Shown: positions 1 to 8,340 of the stretch, in pieces
How the letters are laid out: every line of letters starts with the position of its first letter
How positions within the stretch are numbered: position 1 is the stretch's first letter
Source of the DNA: Flavobacteriales bacterium
GTDB lineage: Bacteria; Bacteroidota; Bacteroidia; UBA10329
DNA: 64,000 nucleotides
Direction: 5' to 3'
NCBI GenBank assembly: GCA_021741075.1
Contig: JAIOYO010000008.1
Location: 18,205 to 82,204 of the forward strand
Made by a program: the position numbers and the translations under genes
Notes under the pieces: generated by a model
Told to the model about the DNA's origin: nothing
Seen by the model: the letters and a program-made list of their open reading frames with translations, nothing else
Databases searched by the model: none

Positions 1-217
1 TCTCGATTCCCGTCTTATTCTCGGCCTCTTCCACGGCAGTTTTTATCGACTGAACCGTCATGTCGATGTTTGAAACAACGCCACGGCTTACGCCCAACGA
101 TTCTGATTTACCGATACCAAGGATCTCAATCTTGCCATGCTCATCCCTGCGTCCAACGATGCAAGCAATCTTGGTTGTTCCGATGTCTAGTCCTACTACG
201 ATGTCTGAATTTTCCAT
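1..217 (-). CDS. ftsA: Cell division protein FtsA, N-terminal fragment cut by the window edge
   Basis: Only the first 72 codons are present. They read MENSDIVVGLDIGTTKIAC, the phosphate-1 loop of the actin-like ATPase fold (D-I-G-T-T-K), followed by the first strands of domain 1A. FtsA tethers the FtsZ ring to the inner membrane and recruits later division proteins. The start codon shares one base with the ftsQ stop (TAATG), so translation is probably coupled. This is the last dcw gene visible, and ftsZ would be expected beyond the left edge. The identification rests on the motif plus gene order. Confidence 0.93.
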   Translation of the reverse strand, partial: MENSDIVVGLDIGTTKIACIVGRRDEHGKIEILGIGKSESLGVSRGVVSNIDMTVQSIKTAVEEAENKTGIE

Positions 218-1014
218 TAGCTGTTCTTTTTGGTACAGATGACCTGGTCTTTGTATTTAAGGTTGATGTGAGAGTATTGGTCCCAGCCAGTTTTGTTAAG
301 CCCTTTACGGTAGAAAAGGAGCAGTTTTTTGAATTTCTGTTCCATTTTGTCGATGTGTCCGAGCAGAATGTGGTGGTCGCCAACGGTCGGGATTAAGGTC
401 AGTTCACCATTCGGTTCCACACGAATCTGCTGGATTTGTGCTTTCCAGAATTCATCGTTTCTGATGAACGTAGCGAGTTGGAACAGGTCGTCTAGTTTTG
501 ATCGCTGATTCATGCTATCCGTCATTTCCGCCACGTTGAAACGTAACATTTTAAACTGCTTGTCCATGATGAATCCGCTTGCAACTGGCACACGTGCTGT
601 GTAGTTGTCGCTGGTCGGCATCACGTTTCCGTCTTTATCCAAATAATAGCTTTCGCCATACACGTTAAAAACGCGCAAAATTGGTTCGCGCTGATATACC
701 TTCACTGCAAACACGCCATTGTGCTTGGTGTAAACCTCAGATCGTTTCACGGATGGATCGGCAGTAATCTGACGTTCGTAAACCGCAATTGGAATCGAAG
801 TAATCGGCTTTCCAACCAAGCTATCTCCCTTGCTGAAAATGATGTCGAGCACATCATCGTTTGTCACGAAGAAGTTACCTGCGTTGTTGTCCACCTCAAT
901 CTTGATGCTCTTGCATGGAATCTTATCCGATTCGCGTGCGCTGAACGCCAACGAAACGAACAATCCAGCTATGGCTAGAACCCAAACTGTTATATTTAGA
1001 ATCTTACGAATCAT
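217..1014 (-). CDS. ftsQ: Cell division protein FtsQ
   Basis: A 265-residue bitopic protein with a short cytoplasmic start, one membrane helix at about residues 7-25 (ITVWVLAIAGLFVSLAF), then a POTRA-like region (about 38-110, 'IEVDNNAGNFFVTNDDV') and a beta domain. FtsQ links early and late divisome proteins through FtsB/FtsL. Sequence conservation is low, as usual for the family, so position between murC and ftsA supports the call. It overlaps murC by 4 bases (ATGA) and ftsA by 1. Confidence 0.88.
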   Translation of the reverse strand: MIRKILNITVWVLAIAGLFVSLAFSARESDKIPCKSIKIEVDNNAGNFFVTNDDVLDIIFSKGDSLVGKPITSIPIAVYERQITADPSVKRSEVYTKHNGVFAVKVYQREPILRVFNVYGESYYLDKDGNVMPTSDNYTARVPVASGFIMDKQFKMLRFNVAEMTDSMNQRSKLDDLFQLATFIRNDEFWKAQIQQIRVEPNGELTLIPTVGDHHILLGHIDKMEQKFKKLLLFYRKGLNKTGWDQYSHINLKYKDQVICTKKNS

Positions 1015-2378
1015 GACAGCAGTTTCGATTTAATAGGTGAAACCAATTGGTCAATGTCGCCAGCTCCTAAGGTCAAAAGCACATCTGTGTTTTCCTTAGT
1101 AATCGAATCCAAAACAGCGGTTTTGCTCTGCAGATTCTTGTTCTTAGCTGTAATCTTCTCAAGCAGGACGGAAGAGGTAATTCCAGCAATGGGTTCTTCC
1201 CGTGCTGGATAAATTTCAAGCAAGGTCACTTCGTCCAACGCACTCAACGAATGCGCGAATTCCTCCATGTGATCTTTCGTTCTGCTGAAAAGATGCGGCT
1301 GAAAAACAGCTTTCACTTTTCTTCCTGGAAAAAGTTCGCGAACGGAATTCACGCAAGCGGAAATCTCTGTTGGGTGATGTGCGTAATCATCAATATAAAC
1401 GAGTTTATCCGTGTTGATGTGCACTTCAAATCTGCGTTTCACTCCTTTGTAAGTTGCAAAGCCAATTCTGATTTCGTCTTCCGATAAACCAAGTTGGCTA
1501 ACTGCTGCGAAAGCTGCTACTGCATTCTCCACGTTATGCAATCCTGGCATTCCGAATTTCAAGTCCTTTATCATTCCCGAAGGAGAATGAAGATTGAATT
1601 TGTATTGACCCGATTCGATGGAAAGACTGGAGGTGTAGTAATCCGAATTTTCGCTCAGTGAATAGGTGAAATGCTTCTTTTTCGTGTCGCTGAAAGGAAG
1701 TCCGAGACGATAGATTAGTGTTCCATCAGCCGTTATCTTTTCCGTGAATTCATGGAATGATTTCAGCATTTCATCGGCAGATCCGTAGATGTCCAAATGG
1801 TCAGCATCAACCGAGGTGACAATGGCAATATCTGGCGAAAGCGTCAGGAACGAACGGTCGAATTCATCCGCCTCAACCACCATCAAATTACTGCTTGCAG
1901 ATGTGAGCAGGTTCGTGTTGTAGTTCGAGCTTATTCCGCCCAAGAAAGCATTGCAATCCTTTGAAGATGATTTCAACAGATGTGCAATGATGGAACTGGT
2001 AGTTGTTTTGCCATGTGTTCCAGCCACCGCAACTGTATTGTACGTTTTTGAGAGCTCGCCCAAAACCTGGGAGCGTTTCAGAACTTCAAAACCGTTGTTG
2101 CGGAAATAATTCAATTCTGAATGATTGGCAGGAACCGCTGGCGTGTAAATGACCAATGTAGTTTCAGCATTCTTGAATTCAGCAGGAACGGCATTCACAT
2201 TATCCTCAAAACGAACCGAAATACCAGCTGCTTCAAGCTCCTTGGTCAAGTCGGTTGGAGTTTTATCGTAGCCACCAACCATCTTGCCCTGTGCAGCAAA
2301 ATAACGCGCAAGGCCGCTCATCCCAATACCACCGATACCGATCAAATAGACAGCTTGTATGTTGGTCAATCCTTTCAT
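1011..2378 (-). CDS. murC: UDP-N-acetylmuramate--L-alanine ligase MurC
   Basis: A cytoplasmic Mur ligase that adds L-Ala to UDP-MurNAc using ATP. The 455 residues show the MurC-type N-terminal Rossmann motif GIGGIGMSGLARYF (about 14-27), the P-loop GTHGKTTTSSI (about 118-128), a metal/ligand acidic stretch VEADEFDRSF and a C-terminal domain with DDYAHHPTEI and the E-I-Y-P-A-R-E-E motif. Length is typical. It overlaps murG and ftsQ by 4 bases each, consistent with coupled translation in the dcw operon. Confidence 0.97.
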   Translation of the reverse strand: MKGLTNIQAVYLIGIGGIGMSGLARYFAAQGKMVGGYDKTPTDLTKELEAAGISVRFEDNVNAVPAEFKNAETTLVIYTPAVPANHSELNYFRNNGFEVLKRSQVLGELSKTYNTVAVAGTHGKTTTSSIIAHLLKSSSKDCNAFLGGISSNYNTNLLTSASSNLMVVEADEFDRSFLTLSPDIAIVTSVDADHLDIYGSADEMLKSFHEFTEKITADGTLIYRLGLPFSDTKKKHFTYSLSENSDYYTSSLSIESGQYKFNLHSPSGMIKDLKFGMPGLHNVENAVAAFAAVSQLGLSEDEIRIGFATYKGVKRRFEVHINTDKLVYIDDYAHHPTEISACVNSVRELFPGRKVKAVFQPHLFSRTKDHMEEFAHSLSALDEVTLLEIYPAREEPIAGITSSVLLEKITAKNKNLQSKTAVLDSITKENTDVLLTLGAGDIDQLVSPIKSKLLS

Positions 2379-3541
2379 GCCGCTTTCGCCAGTTTTAGGA
2401 TTTCCTTCGCGATGTCTTCGTCCGCATTTGGTAGCGCCAACTTTTGGATATTCAATCGGAATTTGGCCTGTGTTGCTTCGTCAGAAAGCAGTTTCAGCGT
2501 TTCTTCGCAGGCTCTTGCGCCAGCTTCGTTGTCGGGTACGAGAATGGCTGCATCCACATCTACCAACGCTTGTGCATTTTTGGTCTGATGGTCTTCTGCT
2601 GCAAATGGGAACGGCACCAGAACCGAAGGCTTGCTCACGATACAGAGTTCCGAAATGGAGCTCGCGCCAGCTCGCGAAAGCACGACATCCGCAACCGCGT
2701 AAGCTTGATCCATTGTATAGATGAAATCGGAAACGAAGAAGTTCGTTGCATTGGCATCGGCAACGGCTTTCTTGGCTTCCTCAATGAAGAGTTTGCCCGT
2801 TTGCCAAACCACTTGCACGTCTGCCTGTTTGAAATCTTCGATATGGGATTTCACAGCCAGATTGATGGAGCGAGCGCCCAGACTTCCACCGATCACTAAA
2901 AGCGTTTTCTTACCTGGGTCAAGGTTGAATGTCTTTTGGCCCAACTCGCGTTTTCCTTCCAAATTCAAAATATCCTGACGAACGGGATTTCCGGTTTGGA
3001 TAATGTTTTTTGCTGGGAAGAATTTATCCATTCCATCATACGCCACACAGACTTTCTTGGCTCTTGCTCCCAGTAGTTTATTTGTAATTCCCGCATAAGA
3101 GTTCTGCTCTTGAATGACGGTGGGGATGGCTTTGATACTTGCTGCGTACATTACTGGTCCAGAAGCAAAACCGCCCACGCCTACTACCACGTTCGGTTGG
3201 TACTCCTTGATAATCTTTAGCGACTTCAGTAGGCTTCCGACCAGTTTGAATGGGAATGCCAGGTTCTTAAGCATATTGCTGCGATTCAGTCCCGCAATAT
3301 TGAGCCCGATGATTTGGTAACCAGCCGCAGGAACCTTCTCCATCTCCATCTTGCCCAATGCACCTACGAAAAGAATTTCTACATCCGATTGAAGTTTCTT
3401 CAGGGCATTCGCAATCGCAATGGCAGGGAAGATGTGTCCGCCCGTGCCGCCTCCAGAGATAATTACACGAACACCCTGAGCAGCCCTCCTGCCCCCCGAA
3501 GAGGGGTGAGGCGCAAATTGTATGTTTTTGCGATTATCCAT
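2375..3541 (-). CDS. murG: UDP-GlcNAc transferase MurG (lipid II synthesis)
   Basis: Transfers GlcNAc to lipid I on the inner face of the membrane. The G-loop ISGGGTGGHIFPAIAIA is near the N-terminus, a second glycine-rich loop VGVGGFASGPV follows, and the UDP-GlcNAc site has SRAGASSISEL and PFPFAAEDHQTKNA. I place the start at ATG 3541, overlapping the ftsW stop by 8 bases. The frame stays open upstream to 3625, but that part reads in repeat sequence. About 20 residues before the first core strand are unusual for MurG and come from a G/C-rich repeat; a GTG at the VRVIISGGG core is an alternative start. Confidence 0.95.
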   Translation of the reverse strand: MDNRKNIQFAPHPSSGGRRAAQGVRVIISGGGTGGHIFPAIAIANALKKLQSDVEILFVGALGKMEMEKVPAAGYQIIGLNIAGLNRSNMLKNLAFPFKLVGSLLKSLKIIKEYQPNVVVGVGGFASGPVMYAASIKAIPTVIQEQNSYAGITNKLLGARAKKVCVAYDGMDKFFPAKNIIQTGNPVRQDILNLEGKRELGQKTFNLDPGKKTLLVIGGSLGARSINLAVKSHIEDFKQADVQVVWQTGKLFIEEAKKAVADANATNFFVSDFIYTMDQAYAVADVVLSRAGASSISELCIVSKPSVLVPFPFAAEDHQTKNAQALVDVDAAILVPDNEAGARACEETLKLLSDEATQAKFRLNIQKLALPNADEDIAKEILKLAKAA

Positions 3542-3615
3542 TTGCGACTTGTAAATCCGACATGTCTGTTTCGGCCGCTTCCGAGGCACTTCCCCCTTTG
3601 GGGGATGAGGGGGCT
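3482..3615. repeat. Inverted pair of G/C-rich hairpin repeats across the ftsW-murG junction
   Basis: Two related hairpin arms face each other. On the plus strand 3588-3615 reads CTTCCCCCTTTGGGGGATGA followed by GGGGGC. The minus strand of 3482-3512 reads a diverged version (CCCCTCTTCGGGGGGCAG, then GAGGGC). About 75 bases lie between them. The left arm codes for extra residues at the MurG N-terminus and the right arm for the FtsW tail (APSSPKGGSASEA). Such arms resemble short dispersed palindromes seen between Bacteroidota genes; that comparison is from memory. Confidence 0.6.
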
Positions 3616-4766
3616 TTTTCTTCATTCAACGAGCGACTCACGCTCAAAATCATTCCGATGGCAATGGATGTGAACCAAATGGAGGTTCCGCCCATGCTCA
3701 AAAGAGGTAGTGGTTGACCAGTTACAGGAAACAAATTCACAGCAACAGCCATATTTATAAAAGCTTGAAAGATGAGGCTGAACGTGCAGCCAAATGCGAG
3801 CAACGTTCCGAATGTGCTGGTTCCTTTATGCACGATTCTAAGTCCACGGAATAACAGAATTAGGTATAGAAAGAGAATTCCCATGCCGCCAACAAATCCC
3901 CATTCTTCGATGATAATCGCATAGATGAAATCCGCGTAGGCGCTCGGCAACCTGTTTCGCTGAACGCTGTTCCCGGGACCAACACCAGTTATTCCACCTG
4001 TTGCAATGGCAATCTTGGCCTGCTCGGTTTGGTAGTTGGCATCGGCCGACTCTGGCGTTTCTTCATTGCTGATATAGGTTTCAACACGCTGCTTCCATGT
4101 TCCAAAGCGAGGAAGAACTTTCTCAATCGGTAAAGCGAAAGAGAGAAGGAAAACAAATGCACCAGCAAGGCCAATAGCACCAATTAAGCCAGCGAGGTAT
4201 TTGAATTTGACACGGCCAATGAATAAGACTACTAGCGATGTAGCGAAAAGCACCGCGGCTGTTGAGAAGTTCGCAGGTAGAATTAAGGCGCAGACAATGA
4301 GGACTGGCCAAATGATTTTCAGGAAACCTTCCTTGAAATCGTCCATGGAATCTTGCCTCTTGGCAAGTTGTCGAGCCAAGAAGGCAATGAGTGCTAACTT
4401 GGCCAAATCGGACGTTTGAAATGATATATTGATAACGGGCAGCGTCAGCCATCTCGATGCGGAGTTAACCGATGTTCCCGCGATTAGCGTTACAGCCAAA
4501 AGTGGAATAGAAACCCAAATAAAAATCTGAGCAACGCGAGAAAAATACGTGTACGGAACCTTGTGGATTCCGTAAATCATTGCCCAACCCAGAACGATAA
4601 TCATGAAGTGTTTGAACAAATAGTATTCAGTATTCCCGTGATGCTTGTAGTGCGCCAAATTGTTGGTCGCGCTATAGACCGCCAGTATGGAAACAAGCGA
4701 CAACAGAAACACAACGGCCCAAATGACCATGTCTCCCTGTAGATATTTCCTTACTAACGCGTTCAT
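3534..4766 (-). CDS. ftsW: Lipid II polymerase / division protein FtsW (SEDS family)
   Basis: A polytopic SEDS glycosyltransferase that polymerises lipid II with its partner PBP (FtsI). The 410 residues give about ten hydrophobic segments. Family motifs visible are the extracytoplasmic loop around TGGITGVGPGNSVQRNRLP and the end motif PLLSMGGTSIWFTSIAIGM. The last 25 or so residues (KAPSSPKGGSASEAAETDMS...) do not look like FtsW; they are translated from a hairpin repeat. The ATG at 4766 sits only a few bases from the end of the four-helix cassette. Confidence 0.95.
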   Translation of the reverse strand: MNALVRKYLQGDMVIWAVVFLLSLVSILAVYSATNNLAHYKHHGNTEYYLFKHFMIIVLGWAMIYGIHKVPYTYFSRVAQIFIWVSIPLLAVTLIAGTSVNSASRWLTLPVINISFQTSDLAKLALIAFLARQLAKRQDSMDDFKEGFLKIIWPVLIVCALILPANFSTAAVLFATSLVVLFIGRVKFKYLAGLIGAIGLAGAFVFLLSFALPIEKVLPRFGTWKQRVETYISNEETPESADANYQTEQAKIAIATGGITGVGPGNSVQRNRLPSAYADFIYAIIIEEWGFVGGMGILFLYLILLFRGLRIVHKGTSTFGTLLAFGCTFSLIFQAFINMAVAVNLFPVTGQPLPLLSMGGTSIWFTSIAIGMILSVSRSLNEEKAPSSPKGGSASEAAETDMSDLQVANG

Positions 4767-4770
4767 TTCA

Positions 4771-5212
4771 ATTAATAATTAAGAATGATGAATTAAAAAT
4801 TTGGTGGTTCATCAGTCCTTTTGAGTGTAGTTGGTTTTGGTTATTGCCGCTAATATTCGCAGGTTCTCGTCACAATCTTTAAGCATGGAATCAGCCTCCG
4901 ATTCGTTCAAATAGTCAGTAGCTTTCATCAATCTCAACCAATACCTAGTTTCTCTCGCCTCTTTGTATGCTAAATTGATTTTTGTCCCAAAGTCCTTTCT
5001 CGTTTGTCCTCCGATAGCTTCTTCCACATTTGCCCCTATGGATGTCCCACTTCTCAAAAATTGTTTTGATAGGACAAACTCCTTCTTGTTTTCAGTAAGG
5101 TGACGGTACAACTTCACCACCCGAACTGCGAAATCGAAGCTCTTATCTTGGATAATGTTGCTGTCCTTACTCATGGCGGCTATTGTTAATTTTTAATTCC
5201 TAATTATTAATT
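4771..5212. mobile_element. Putative cassette: four-helix gene framed by AT-rich inverted repeats
   Basis: The left end 4771-4802 reads ATTAATAATTAAGAAT, then AATTAAAAATT after a 4-base gap. The right end 5188-5212, read on the minus strand, gives ATTAATAATTAGGAAT followed by TAAAAATT. The two ends are therefore imperfect inverted repeats of about 25 bases. Between them is one gene, for a four-helix-bundle protein. The left end starts 5 bases before the ftsW ATG and the right end supplies the last codons and TAG stop of the MurD-like gene, so the unit sits exactly in a gene junction. No transposase is present; mobility is inferred. Confidence 0.55.
4812..5174 (-). CDS. Four-helix-bundle protein (23S rRNA intervening-sequence / S23 family)
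   Basis: A 120-residue all-helical protein with the family signature: DFAVRVVKLYRHL near the start, then LSKQFLRSGTSIGANVEEA and a helix ending KARETRYWLRLM (here YKEARETRYWLRLM). Members were first seen in intervening sequences of 23S rRNA genes and occur scattered in Bacteroidota genomes; they form oligomers but their biochemical role is not settled. Here it interrupts the dcw operon in the same direction, between the MurD-like fragment and ftsW, inside AT-rich inverted repeats. It is probably co-transcribed. A link to cell wall synthesis is not implied by its family. Confidence 0.9.
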   Translation of the reverse strand: MSKDSNIIQDKSFDFAVRVVKLYRHLTENKKEFVLSKQFLRSGTSIGANVEEAIGGQTRKDFGTKINLAYKEARETRYWLRLMKATDYLNESEADSMLKDCDENLRILAAITKTNYTQKD

Positions 5213-5739
5213 AACCTTAAAACTGCTTTCGTGAATTGATTCCCTCGGTCTTCGTAGCTATCAAAAAGGTCATGCGAAGAGCATGCAGGAGAAAGAATAA
5301 CCTTGTCACCTGGTTTAGCAAGAGCTACAGCAGCTTTCACTGCATCGTCAGCTGTGCTGGCCCCAACAATCACTTCTGCATCTGTTAAAAAAGTTTTGAA
5401 AACATTGCCATTTTCTCTTCCAAGACAGACCACAGCGCGAACCTTATCAGACACCAATTCCTTCAGCATACTGTAATCCTGACCTGCTTGCAGACCACCC
5501 ACAATCCAAACGGCAGTTCCTTGCAAACGCTCCAACGAATACCACGTCAAATCCACGTTCGTAGCCTTAGAATCGTTAATAAATTCGATGTCATTCCAAA
5601 CGCCAATCACTTCCTGGCGGTGACGGGTGCTTTGCACATCCGAAACACTTTCTTCAAGGATCTGCTTCCTCAATTCAAGCAGACTGTTGAACATTTCCTG
5701 TTCCGTTTGCACTTCTTTATTCCAGTTCTTATTCTTCAT
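5200..5739 (-). CDS. Stand-alone MurD C-terminal domain (partial murD duplication)
   Basis: A 179-residue protein that matches the C-terminal domain of the adjacent MurD from LLELRK to the end; about half of positions are identical by eye. It keeps IEFINDSKATN, WIVGG, DYSM, LSPAC and YEDRG-QF, but has no N-terminal UMA-binding domain and no GTNGKTT P-loop, so it cannot be a complete ligase. The first 20 residues (MKNKNWNKEVQTEQEMFNSL) are unrelated to MurD. I chose ATG 5739, 19 bases past the murD stop; the frame is open to 5814 but upstream is murD. Retained motifs and an intact frame argue for selection. Function unknown. Confidence 0.85.
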   Translation of the reverse strand: MKNKNWNKEVQTEQEMFNSLLELRKQILEESVSDVQSTRHRQEVIGVWNDIEFINDSKATNVDLTWYSLERLQGTAVWIVGGLQAGQDYSMLKELVSDKVRAVVCLGRENGNVFKTFLTDAEVIVGASTADDAVKAAVALAKPGDKVILSPACSSHDLFDSYEDRGNQFTKAVLRLINN

Positions 5740-5758
5740 AGGTTGATGATTCCTAGGT

Positions 5759-7090
5759 TTATAATGAGCGAACAGCAGCTTTAAATTGACGTCCTCGGTC
5801 TTCGTAATTTTCAAACAAATCGAAACTGGCGCAAGCCGGAGATAACAGAACGGTATCTCCTTTTTTGCCCAAATAGTAGCTCGCTTTTACCGCCTCAACT
5901 GCGCTTTGCGTATCTACAATCGTCTCCACAATTCCTTCAAATGCTGCGTGGATTTTCGCATTGTCGGTTCCCATACAGATGATTGCCTTCACCTTGTCTT
6001 TCACCAACTCAGCAACCATCGAGTAGTCGTTGCCTTTGTCAACCCCACCCACAATCCAAATCACAGGTGTGTTCTGGCATTCCAGCGCATACCATGTGGA
6101 GTTGATATTCGTAGCCTTGCTATCGTTAATGAATTCTATGCCTTGAACTTTTCCGACAGGTTCTAGTCGATGCTCAACAGCGCTGAAATCGCTTAGACTT
6201 TCTCGGACTACGTCTTTGCGCAGCTCCAAGAGGCGACCCACAATTCCAGCAGCCATAGAGTTGTAGGAGTTGTGTTTGCCTTGTAATGCAAGATCGTGGA
6301 TTGACATGGTTAGGTTTGAATTATTGAGGTTTATGTTGAGATTGTTCTGATCTGTGTAAGCACCTTCGGCAACCGTGCCGTTGAGCGTAAATGGAAGTCG
6401 TTTTGCCTTTATAGAATCGTTCAGTGCTTTAGCGATGTTTTCGTCATCAGCGCAGTAGATAAAAGCGTCTTCTGAGGTTTGATTTTGTGTAATTCGGAAT
6501 TTGGAATTGATATAGTTTTCCATGTTTCCATAGCGATCCAAATGGTCTGGAGTAATGTTCATCAGCACCGCCACATTCACACGACTTTCAAACATTCCGT
6601 CTAATTGATAACTGCTGAGTTCGAGCACCAGATAATCAAACTCCGAATCGGCCACTTGCCACGCCAAACTTTTGCCAACGTTGCCTGCCAATCCCACATC
6701 CAAACCAGCTTTGGTAAGCATATGATGGGTTAGGAGGGTAGTCGTAGTTTTTCCGTTAGTTCCTGTAATGCCGATGATTTTCGCATTGGTGTATCGCAAG
6801 CCAAATTCAATCTCAGAAATAACTTTCACGCCTTTCTTTAAAAGTGCTTGAATGAGAGGGGTTGAGTCAGGAATTCCTGGGCTTTTGATTACTAAATCAG
6901 CATTCAGAATTTTCTCTTCGGAATGCTTTCCTTCTTCAAATTCGATTTTCCAACTGCGCAATTTTTTAGCATAGGTATCTTTCAGCTTTCCCTTATCCGA
7001 AAGGAAAACATCGTAGCCTTTTACCTTGCCGAGATAGGCTGCCCCAGCACCACTTTCTCCACCACCCAATATGACCAGTCTTTCTGCCAT
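5759..7090 (-). CDS. murD: UDP-N-acetylmuramoylalanine--D-glutamate ligase MurD
   Basis: Adds D-Glu to UDP-MurNAc-L-Ala in the cytoplasm. The 443 residues contain the nucleotide-like N-domain (LVILGGGESGAGAAYLGK), the P-loop [13 protein letters not shown], the central-domain MNITPDHLDRYG, and the C-domain EHRLEPVG, INDSKATN and SPACASFDLFENYEDRG. Length is normal. It overlaps mraY by one base (TAATG). The copy of its C-domain immediately downstream suggests a local tandem duplication followed by loss of the first two domains. Confidence 0.97.
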   Translation of the reverse strand: MAERLVILGGGESGAGAAYLGKVKGYDVFLSDKGKLKDTYAKKLRSWKIEFEEGKHSEEKILNADLVIKSPGIPDSTPLIQALLKKGVKVISEIEFGLRYTNAKIIGITGTNGKTTTTLLTHHMLTKAGLDVGLAGNVGKSLAWQVADSEFDYLVLELSSYQLDGMFESRVNVAVLMNITPDHLDRYGNMENYINSKFRITQNQTSEDAFIYCADDENIAKALNDSIKAKRLPFTLNGTVAEGAYTDQNNLNINLNNSNLTMSIHDLALQGKHNSYNSMAAGIVGRLLELRKDVVRESLSDFSAVEHRLEPVGKVQGIEFINDSKATNINSTWYALECQNTPVIWIVGGVDKGNDYSMVAELVKDKVKAIICMGTDNAKIHAAFEGIVETIVDTQSAVEAVKASYYLGKKGDTVLLSPACASFDLFENYEDRGRQFKAAVRSL

Positions 7091-8340
7091 TATCTAAGTT
7101 TGAGGGTTACCACTGTGAGTACTGCAAGCATGATTCCCACAATCCAAAAGCGCCCAACGATTTTGGCCTCGTGCCAACCCTTTTTCTGGAAATGGTGATG
7201 AAGAGGTGACATCAGGAAGATTCTTCTTCCTTCACCGAATTTCTTTTTCGTGTATTTGAAATAGCTTACCTGCATTACCACAGAGAGGTTTTCCACTAGG
7301 AAAACGCCACACAGAATTGGAATCAAGAGTTCTTTTCTGATCGCCAGTGCGAAAACAGCAATTATTCCACCCAAAGCAAGGCTTCCTGTATCTCCCATGA
7401 AAACCTGAGCTGGATATTGATTGTACCAAAGAAATCCGATGCAAGCGCCAATAAATGCCGAGATGAAAACCACCAGTTCGCCCGATCCAGGGATGTACAT
7501 GATATTCAGGTAATCGGCAAAAATGATGTTACCCGAAACGTAGGCGAATGCCGCTAACGTAACGCCAATGATTGCCGAAGTTCCTGTTGCTAATCCGTCC
7601 AGCCCGTCTGTGAGGTTTGCTCCGTTTGAAACTGCTGTCACAATGAAAATCACAATCGGAATAAAAACCAGCCAGCCCCAATCTTTCGCTTTATCTCCTA
7701 GGAAAAATAGTAGAGAGCTATAGTCGAATTCGTTGTCTTTTACGAAAGGAATGGTTGTAACGAGCGAATGTTCTGCTTCACCATAAACAGGAAGCGTTTC
7801 ACCTTTTACCAGCTTGCCATCAATGGTTGTTTCAATGCTTTCACCGCCACTTACAAGTCTGTCTTTAACGGCTACGCTATCATTAAAATAAAGCGTGCAG
7901 GCCACAATAAGGCTGATTCCTACTTGCCCCATAATCTTGAACCTTCCAGCAAGACCTTCTTTGTCTTTCTTGAAAACCTTGATGTAATCATCAATAAAGC
8001 CGATGGTTCCCAACCAAACGGTGGAGACAATCATCAGGATTACATAAACGTTATTCAGCTGCGCGAAAAGAATGGTCGGAATGAGGATGGAGGAGAGGAT
8101 GATGATTCCGCCCATAGTTGGCGTTCCCTTCTTCTGAGTTTGCTCTGCAAGGCCTAAATCACGAACGATTTCACCCACTTGCTTTAACTGCAAAAACTCA
8201 ATTACTTTCTTGCCAATAACCATTGAGCAAATGAGGGAAGTGATAACGCTTGCAGCTGCACGAAATGAGATGTACTGGAACAATCCTGCCCCAGGCAAAT
8301 CATAATGTGTTTGAAGAAATTCGAACAGATGGTAAAGCAT
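7090..8340 (-). CDS. mraY: Phospho-N-acetylmuramoyl-pentapeptide transferase MraY
   Basis: A polytopic membrane enzyme that makes lipid I from UDP-MurNAc-pentapeptide and undecaprenyl phosphate. Motifs: [27 protein letters not shown] (Asp-Asp pair), [27 protein letters not shown] and [15 protein letters not shown]. At 416 residues it is longer than the roughly 360 of E. coli because of a hydrophilic insertion of about 55 residues near the middle ([18 protein letters not shown]...), which is usual in Bacteroidota. One-base overlaps join it to murE and murD. Confidence 0.98.
   Translation of the reverse strand: MLYHLFEFLQTHYDLPGAGLFQYISFRAAASVITSLICSMVIGKKVIEFLQLKQVGEIVRDLGLAEQTQKKGTPTMGGIIILSSILIPTILFAQLNNVYVILMIVSTVWLGTIGFIDDYIKVFKKDKEGLAGRFKIMGQVGISLIVACTLYFNDSVAVKDRLVSGGESIETTIDGKLVKGETLPVYGEAEHSLVTTIPFVKDNEFDYSSLLFFLGDKAKDWGWLVFIPIVIFIVTAVSNGANLTDGLDGLATGTSAIIGVTLAAFAYVSGNIIFADYLNIMYIPGSGELVVFISAFIGACIGFLWYNQYPAQVFMGDTGSLALGGIIAVFALAIRKELLIPILCGVFLVENLSVVMQVSYFKYTKKKFGEGRRIFLMSPLHHHFQKKGWHEAKIVGRFWIVGIMLAVLTVVTLKLR

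Noticed and set aside
2121..2899. Plus-strand frames of 120-155 codons opposite murC and murG
   Set aside because: They mirror strongly supported genes, have no family motifs and lack promoters.
3541..3625. Longer MurG start at 3625
   Set aside because: The added residues (KKKPPHPPKGEVPRKR...) are read from the hairpin repeat and overlap ftsW by almost 90 bases.
4771..5739. Toxin-antitoxin pair formed by the MurD-like and four-helix genes
   Set aside because: Neither protein resembles a known toxin or antitoxin, the MurD fragment is clearly a local copy of murD, and the four-helix gene has its own inverted-repeat frame.
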